Source of the DNA: Telmatactis stephensoni
Lineage: Eukaryota; Cnidaria; Anthozoa; Actiniaria; Isophelliidae
Length of the DNA: 64,000 nucleotides
Assembly: GCA_029948255.1 (NCBI GenBank)
Contig: JALIZF010001433.1
Span: 238,060-302,059, forward strand
Reading direction: 5' to 3'
In this document: in pieces, positions 57,701-64,000 of the stretch
Position numbering within the stretch: position 1 is the stretch's first letter
How the letters are laid out: each line of letters starts with the position of its first letter
Notes under the pieces: generated by a model
Told to the model about the DNA's origin: nothing
Seen by the model: only the letters and a program-made list of their open reading frames with translations
Databases searched by the model: none
Made by a program: the position numbers and the translations under genes

Positions 57701-60700
57701 GTAGTCTGGGTAGTCCCGGTAGTCCCGGTAGTCTTGGTAGTCTCGGTAGTCTGGGTAGTCTTGGTAGACTGGGTAGTCCCAGTAGTCTGGGTAGTCTGGG
57801 TAGTCTGGGTAGTCTGGGTAGTCTGGGTAGTCTGGGTAGTCTCGGTAGTCTGGGTAGTCTGGGTAGTCCCGGTAGTCTGGGTAGTCTGGGTAGTCTGGGT
57901 AGTCCCGGTAGTCTCGGTAGTCTGGGTAGTCTGGGTAGTCTTGGTAGTCTAGGTAGTCTGGGTAGTCCCGGTAGTCTTGGTAGTCTCGGTAGTCTGGGTA
58001 GTCTTGGTAGACTGGGTAGTCCCGGTAGTCTGGGTAGTCTGGATAGTCTTGGTAGTCTAGGTAGTCTGGGTAGTCCCGGTAGTCCCGGTAGTCTTGGTAG
58101 TCTCGGTAGTCTGGGTAGTCTTGGTAGACTGGGTAGTCCCAGTAGTCTGGGTAGTCTGGGTAGTCTGGGTAGTCTGGGTAGTCTGGGTAGTCTCGGTAGT
58201 CTGGGTAGTCTGGGTAGTCCCGGTAGTCTGGGTAGTCTGGGTAGTCTGGGTAGTCCCGGTAGTCTCGGTAGTCTGGGTAGTCTGGGTAGTCCCGGTTGTC
58301 TGGGTAGTCCCAGTCTGGGTAGTCCCGGTAGTCCCTGTAGTCTGGGTATTCTGGGTAGTCTGGGTAGACTGGGTAGTCCCGGTAGTCTGGGTAGTCCCGG
58401 TAGTCCCGGTAGTCTGGGTAGTCCCGGTAGTCCCGGTAGTCTGGATAGTCTGGGTAGTTTTGGTAGACTGGGTAGTCCCGGTAGTCTGGGTATTCTCGGT
58501 AGTCTGGGTAGTCTCGGTAGTCTGTGTAGTCTCGCTAGTCTCGGTAGTCTTGGTAGTCTGGGTAGTCCCGGTAGTCTTGGTAGTCTCGGTAGTCTCGGTA
58601 GTCTGGGTAGTCCCGGTAGTCTGGGTAGTCTGGGTAGTCTGGGTAGTTCCGGTAGTCAGGGTAGTCTGGGTAGTCTGGGTAGTCCCGGTAGTCTGGGTAG
58701 TCTGGGTAGTCTGGGTAGTCTCGGTAGTCTCGGTAGTCTGTGTAGTCTCGCTAGTCTCGGTAGTCTTGGTAGTCTGGGTAGTCCCGGTAGTCTTGGTAGT
58801 CTCGGTAGTCTCGGTAGTCTGGGTAGTCCCGGTAGTCTGGGTAGTCTGGGTAGTCTGGGTAGTCTTGGTAGACTGGGTAGTCCCGGTAGTCTGGGTAGTC
58901 TTGGTAGTCTTGGTAGTCTGGGTAGTCTGGGTAGTTCCGGTAGTCTGGGTAGTCTGGGTAGTCTGGGTAGTCTTGGTAGTTTGGGTAGTCTGGGTAGTCT
59001 GGGTAGTCTGGGTAGTCTGGGTAGTTCCGGTAGTCTGGGTAGTCTGGGTAGTCTTGGTAGACTGGGTAGTCCCGGTAGTCTGGGTAGTCCCGGTAGTCTG
59101 GGTAGTCTGGGTAGTCTGGGTAGTCTGGGTAGTCTGGGTAGTCTTGGTAGTCTAGGTAGTCTGGGTAGTCCCGGTAGTCTGGGTAGTCTGGGTAGTCTTG
59201 GTAGTCTAGGTAGTCTGGGTAGTCCCGGTAGTCTTGGTAGTCTCGGTAGTCTGGGTAGTCTTGGTAGACTGGGTAGTCCCGGTAGTCTGGGTAGTCCGGT
59301 AGTCTGGGTAGTCTGGGTAGTCTGGGTAGTCTGGGTAGTCTGGGTAGTCTTGGTAGTCTAGGTAGTCTGGGTAGTCCCGGTAGTCTGGGTAGTCTGGGTA
59401 GTCTTGGTAGTCTAGGTAGTCTGGGTAGTCCCGGTAGTCTGGGTAGTCTGGGTAGTCTTGGTAGTCTAGGTAGTCTGGGTAGTCCCGGTAGTCTTGGTAG
59501 TCTCGGTAGTCTGGGTAGTCTTGGTAGACTGGGTAGTCCCGGTAGTCTGGGTAGTCCCGGTAGTCTGGGTAGTCTGGGTAGTCTGGGTAGTCTGGGTAGT
59601 CTGGGTAGTCTTGGTAGTCTAGGTAGTCTGGGTAGTCCCGGTAGTCTGGGTAGTCTGGGTAGTCTTGGTAGTCTAGGTAGTCTGGGTAGTCCCGGTAGTC
59701 TTGGTAGTCTCGGTAGTCTGGGTAGTCTTGGTAGACTGGGTAGTCCCGGTAGTCTGGGTAGTCTGGGTAGTCTTGGTAGTCTAGGTAGTCTGGGTAGTCC
59801 CGGTAGTCCCGGTAGTCTTGGTAGTCTCGGTAGTCTGGGTAGTCTTGGTAGACTGGGTAGTCCCAGTAGTCTGGGTAGTCTGGGTAGTCTGGGTAGTCTG
59901 GGTAGTCTGGGTAGTCTGGGTAGTCTGGGTAGTCTGGGTAGTCTGGGTAGTCTGGGTAGTCTCGGTAGTCTGGGTAGTCTGGGTAGTCCCGGTAGTCTGG
60001 GTAGTCTGGGTAGTCTGGGTAGTCCCGGTAGTCTCGGTAGTCTGGGTAGTCTGGGTAGTCCCGGTTGTCTGGGTAGTCCCAGTCTGGGTAGTCCCGGTAG
60101 TCCCTGTAGTCTGGGTATTCTGGGTAGTCTGGGTAGACTGGGTAGTCCCGGTAGTCTGGGTAGTCCCGGTAGTCCCGGTAGTCTGGGTAGTCCCGGTAGT
60201 CCCGGTAGTCTGGATAGTCTGGGTAGTTTTGGTAGACTGGGTAGTCCCGGTAGTCTGGGTATTCTCGGTAGTCTGGGTAGTCTGGGTAGTCTCGGTAGTC
60301 TGTGTAGTCTCGCTAGTCTCGGTAGTCTTGGTAGTCTGGGTAGTCCCGGTAGTCTTGGTAGTCTCGGTAGTCTCGGTAGTCTGGGTAGTCCCGGTAGTCT
60401 GGGTAGTCTGGGTAGTCTGGGTAGTTCCGGTAGTCAGGGTAGTCTGGGTAGTCTGGGTAGTCCCGGTAGTCTGGGTAGTCTGGGTAGTCTGGGTAGTCTC
60501 GGTAGTCTCGGTAGTCTGTGTAGTCTCGCTAGTCTCGGTAGTCTTGGTAGTCTGGGTAGTCCCGGTAGTCTTGGTAGTCTCGGTAGTCTCGGTAGTCTGG
60601 GTAGTCCCGGTAGTCTGGGTAGTCTGGGTAGTCTGGGTAGTTCCGGTAGTCTGGGTAGTCTCGGTAGTCTGGGTAGTCCCGGTAGTCTGGGTAGTCTGGG

Positions 60701-62168
60701 TAGTCCCGGTAGTCTGGGTAGTCCCGGTAGTCTGGGTAGTCTGGGTAGTCCCGGTAGTCTGGGTAGTCTGGGTAGTTCCGGTAGTTCCTTTAGTCTGGGT
60801 AGTCCCGGTAGTCTGGGTAGTCTGGGTAGTCCTGGTAGGCTGGGTAGTCCCGGTAGTCTGGGTAGTCTTGGTAGACTGGGTAGTCCCGGTAGTCTGGGTA
60901 GTCCCGGTAGTCTGGGTAGTCTGAGTAGTCTGGGTAGTCCCGGTAGTCCCGGTAGTCCCGGTAGTCCCGGTAGTCTGGGTAGTCTGGGTAGTCTGGGTAG
61001 TCTGGGTAGTTCCGGTAGTCTGGGTAGTCTTCGTAGACTGGGTAGTCCCGGTAGTCTGGGTAGTCCCGGTAGTCTGGGTAGTCTGTTTAGTCTGGGTAGT
61101 CCCGGTAGTCTGTGTAGTCCCGGTAGTCTGGGTAGTCTGGGTAGTCTGGGTAGTCCCGGTAGGCTGGGTAGTCCCGGTAGTCTGGGTAGTCTGGGTAGTC
61201 TGGGTAGTCCCGGTAGTCCCGGTAGTCTGGGTAGTCTGGGTAGTCTGGGTAGTCTGGGTAGTCCCTGTAGTCTGGGTAGTCTGGGTAGTCCCGGTATTCT
61301 CGGTAGTCTCGGTAGTCTGGGTAGTCTGGGTAGTCTGGGTAGTCTGGGTAGTCTGGGTAATCTGGGTAGTCCCGGTAGTCCCGGTAGTCTGGGTAGTCTG
61401 GGTAGTCCCGGTAGTCCCTGTAGTCTGGGTAGTCTTGGTAGACTGGGTAGTCCCGGTAGTCTGGGTAGTCTGGGTAGTCCCGGTAGTCTCGGTAGTCTCG
61501 GTAGTCTGGGTAGTCTGGGTAGTCTGGGTAGTCTGGGTAGTCCCGGTAGGCTGGGTAGTCCCGGTAGTCTGGGTAGTCTGGGTAGTCTGGGTAGTCCCGG
61601 TAGTCCCGGTAGTCTGGGTAGTCTGGGTAGTCTGGGTAGTCCCGGTAGTCTGGATAGTCTGGGTAGTCTTGGTAGACTGGGTAGTCCCGGTAGTCTGGGT
61701 AGTCTTGGTAGTCTGGGTAGTCTTGGTAGTCTTGGTAGTCTTGGTAGTCCCGGTAGTCTGGGTAGTCCCGGTAGTCTGGGTAGTCCCGGTAGTATGGGTA
61801 GTCCCGGTAGTCTGGGTAGTCTCGGTAGTCTCGGTAGTCTGGGTAGTCTGGGTAGTCTTGGTAGTCCCGGTAGTTCCGGTAGTCTGGGTAATCTGGGTAG
61901 TCTTGGTAGACTGGGTAGTCCCGGTAGTCTGGGTAGTCCCGGTAGTCTGGGTAGTCTTGGTAGTCTGGGTAGTCTTGGTAGTCTCGGTAGTCCCGGTAGT
62001 CTGGGTAGTCCCGGTAGTCTGGGTAGTCCCGGTAGTCTGGGTAGTCCCGGTAGTCTTGGTAGTCTCGATAGTCTGGGTAGTCTGGCTAGTCTCGGTAGTC
62101 TGGGTAGTCTGAGTAGTCTTGGTAGTCCGGGTAGTCTGGGTAGTCCGGGTAGTCTGGGTAGTCCCGGT
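54794..62168 (+). repeat. ~7.4-kb 9-bp minisatellite of MS-2 (GGGTAGTCT)
   Basis: About 800 tandem 9-mers; main variants GGGTAGTCT, CGGTAGTCC, TGGTAGTCT and AGGTAGTCT. Higher-order blocks: a rare marker CCGGTTGTCTGGGTAG occurs at 55811, 58292 and 60061, each with the same ~1-kb sequence of variants around it. Frames of up to 953 codons (LGS, VVW or TTQ repeats) arise on both strands purely from the unit length. GGG runs spaced by six bases fit a G-quadruplex pattern on the plus strand. Confidence 0.98.
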
Positions 62169-62674
62169 ATATATATATATCAAAAACAATAAAATACAAA
62201 CGAAAACTAATTGAATATGGCTAACTACAATTGTGTTCCATTGTTTAATTATTGTTTTTTTTGTACTATATAGTTACTACTATTCTGTACTTTTAAAATG
62301 GTGCTAGAGTGCAGTCAGAAAACCCGTGAAGTACGCGTAGCTAATTAGCCGTACTTACTGCTATTCACATAAAGTGCTAATATATTGGACATGAAAAAAT
62401 TATATATCGTAAAAATGCCGAAGATAAACTTTATTGTTACCCACAATAAATATATATGTAGTCACCATGAAATGTCTTGGGTTTTGGGTTCTCTGTGAAC
62501 ATGAGAGGCGTGCATATTTTTTATAATATTTCATATTTCGTTCATGCACAACACTCTGGCTTAAAATGGGTTATATAACCCTTTTCAAACTTATTATTTA
62601 ATTATCGTCCCATTGATAGCCCTTGTCTATATACCGAAGTTAAAACTATCAAATTGATTGCCTGAAAGAAAGGT

Positions 62675-62782
62675 GAGCTGCAAAGGGAGGCCCTGGAAAG
62701 CACTCAAAAAATGTGCGATGCAGCTCTAGCCACAATGTCAAAAATGGAAGGACTGCTGGCAAAGCTCCAGAAAAAAGTGTAA
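62675..62782 (+). pseudogene. Coding remnant (36 codons plus stop) in MS-2
   Basis: ELQREALESTQKMCDAALAT continuing MSKMEGLLAKLQKKV and TAA. Helical, heptad-like, no upstream start. The MS-1 copy is 1 bp shorter. Likely the 3' end of a gene of the autonomous parent element. Confidence 0.5.
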
Positions 62783-63435
62783 AAATTGCTTAGACACGGA
62801 GGAGACACGAATTTTTGGGGCATTTTGAGTTGAACTATAGTTCTTTCTCTGTTCTTTTCTTGTACATTTTATAGTGTTTCACAATAGTGTGATTTTCATC
62901 GGACTGTGAAATAGTTGCAATCTTAATACATGCATGTCGGAACTTAATTCTAATTGTAATAGCAATAAAGGATACTTCTCATTTGAAACAATGGACTGGT
63001 GTTTCTTATCTCTACACAACGATTTATTAGCTGTCTTTGTTATTCAAATCAACGCGAAAAGCCTGCAGCGTCAAAGCGTCAAAGTAGCGTAAAAAGAACT
63101 GACTTATGAAACATCTCTAATATGTTCTTTTATTTATGTGGAGCCTGGCCTTGAACTGCTTTGTGTGTGATCACTCAACCAGAATATCAAAAGTGAACTA
63201 TTGACGTACATTAGTTTACAGCAGATTTTGTACGACTACAGCACGGAATGATCGCGGCACGCCTCGATGCATTTAACACATGCGTTCTGATATTTTCAGA
63301 TATTTATACATAAATAGTTTTTATAGATCTCTTGTAAATTTTCTTAGTTTTTTCAATGAAGTTTGTAGTCTTTCAAAAAAAAAAAAAAAAAAAGATTGGC
63401 TGAGAGGCCACCAAAATCTATGCTCTATTTCACCG

Positions 63436-64000
63436 GTAAAGTTGAAGTTGAAGTTGAAGTTGTTTTATTTGCACTTACAAAAAAATATATATATATATAT
63501 CTGATCATACAGGTGAATTGAGGGGAAAAATAATACAAATATATACTATAGATAAGTATATATACAAAACATATATAGCTATATACAAGATTAGATATAC
63601 ATATATATGATTTGAAATATATAAATATATATATATATATATAGAAAGAGAAGAAAAATAGGGAAAAAACGGTATTACATTGAACAAGTAAGCAGGCGAT
63701 AGTGCTGGTGAACTGGAGTAACTTAAGTTTTCGGGCCAGTTCACCATCAGTTGGCTTAAATAGGGGAGTGGACGGGAAACCAGCACAAGTTGATCTGCAA
63801 TTAAGTTGAAAATAAAGGATGTTGCAGGCTAATTCAAAATGCTGAAAAGTTAGCTAAACAAGTAAAAAGAGAATGACAAAATTTAATCGTAAGAAAGAAA
63901 ACAGATTTCCTTGATATTTTTCTTGAACGAGTTTCTAGAGAGGACTTTCACAGACTCATCACTAGAGTTCCAGATTTTAGCCCCATTGAATTTTAAGGAG
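63436..64000 (-). pseudogene. 3' end of a LINE running off the window end
   Basis: Minus strand from 64000: LKFNGAKIWNSSDESVKVL then SRNSFKKNIKEI, the typical last block of CR1/L2 reverse transcriptases. A 3' UTR with AT microsatellites follows, ending in an (ACTTCA)n tail near 63436. Confidence 0.65.

Larger units (their letters stand above)
54583..63117 (+). mobile_element. DNA transposon MS-2, minisatellite-bearing, beyond the last visible SZT2 exon
   Basis: TIRs: GCGATGTTTCATAAGTCAG at 54583 and the complement ending at 63117 (GAGATG tip), ~160 bp each. Perfect 5-bp duplication TAATA (54578-54582, 63118-63122). Order: left TIR, minisatellite 54794-62168, block 62170-62374 (also in MS-1 at 24492-24704), 160-bp segment absent from MS-1, block 62533-62980 with a coding remnant, right TIR. 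Non-autonomous as seen. Presumably in an SZT2 intron, because exon 20 ends at 54442 with a donor. Confidence 0.85.

Noticed and set aside
56500..59361. 953-aa frame of LGS/PGS repeats, and overlapping VVW and TTQ frames
   Set aside because: The 9-bp unit has no stop in several frames on both strands, so long frames are unavoidable. No start context, no unique domain, and the frames shift at unit-length irregularities.
54794..62168. CRISPR array
   Set aside because: Contiguous 9-bp units with no unique spacers, in a eukaryotic intron-rich context.
54794..62168. Telomeric or subtelomeric repeat
   Set aside because: The unit is GGGTAGTCT, not a telomere repeat, and the array is bounded on both sides by transposon sequence and TIRs.
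59781..62189. 802-aa Thr-rich minus-strand frame (mucin-like)
   Set aside because: Reverse strand of the same minisatellite; mucin-like composition follows from CAGACTACC translation.

Overview
The window is nuclear DNA from an early-branching metazoan. It is AT-rich, and its genes carry short GT-AG introns that are orthologous to widely conserved animal genes: MED8, RXYLT1/TMEM5, SZT2 and a class C GPCR. The density of MITEs, LINEs and long palindromic repeats, together with a single-exon class C receptor, fits a marine invertebrate. My best guess is a sponge, with a cnidarian as the alternative; no rRNA or mitochondrial marker is present to decide.

Genes. (1) 52-2769 (+): an intact, intronless class C GPCR of mGluR-like architecture. 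(2) 4225-9689 (-): MED8, rebuilt here from nine exons whose splice phases all agree. (3) 9780-11033 (+): an intronless RXYLT1 of 417 aa. Its ATG lies 90 bp from the MED8 ATG, so the pair very probably shares a bidirectional promoter. (4) From about 36.3 kb to beyond the window end (+): the first ~620 codons of SZT2, the large KICSTOR subunit that links GATOR1 to the lysosome in mTORC1 nutrient sensing, in 20 phase-consistent exons. (5) 43852-48270 (-), inside SZT2 intron 9: a 1472-aa transposon protein with an N-terminal Cys/His domain, an XPG/FEN-like nuclease signature and a C-terminal CXC (tesmin/TSO1-like) domain. It lies in a 5.8-kb element with 152-bp terminal inverted repeats, which itself sits inside a non-LTR retrotransposon with a restriction-enzyme-like endonuclease.

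Mobile layer. 11-35 kb is nearly gene-free and made of nested elements. The clearest system is a DNA-transposon family (called MS here) with ~160-bp TIRs and 5-bp TAWTA target duplications. It is present twice, in opposite orientation: MS-1 at 13473-25656 and MS-2 at 54583-63117. Both carry a G-rich 9-bp minisatellite (core GGGTAGTCT) next to one TIR: 0.74 kb in MS-1 and about 7.4 kb, with higher-order structure, in MS-2. Both also keep a short C-terminal coding remnant near the other TIR. MS-2 lies beyond the last SZT2 exon in the window, most likely in an intron. MS-1 sits in a palindromic MITE and is itself host to a 129-bp Harbinger-like MITE (TAA duplication), a ~2.4-kb near-perfect palindrome and a 5.7-kb element B with a perfect 7-bp target duplication. 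A second, related minisatellite (18-bp unit built from two GTAGTNNNN 9-mers) caps both outer ends of another inverted repeat at 29.1-34.2 kb.

The long open frames across the minisatellites exist because unit lengths are multiples of three and lack stops; I do not treat them as genes.
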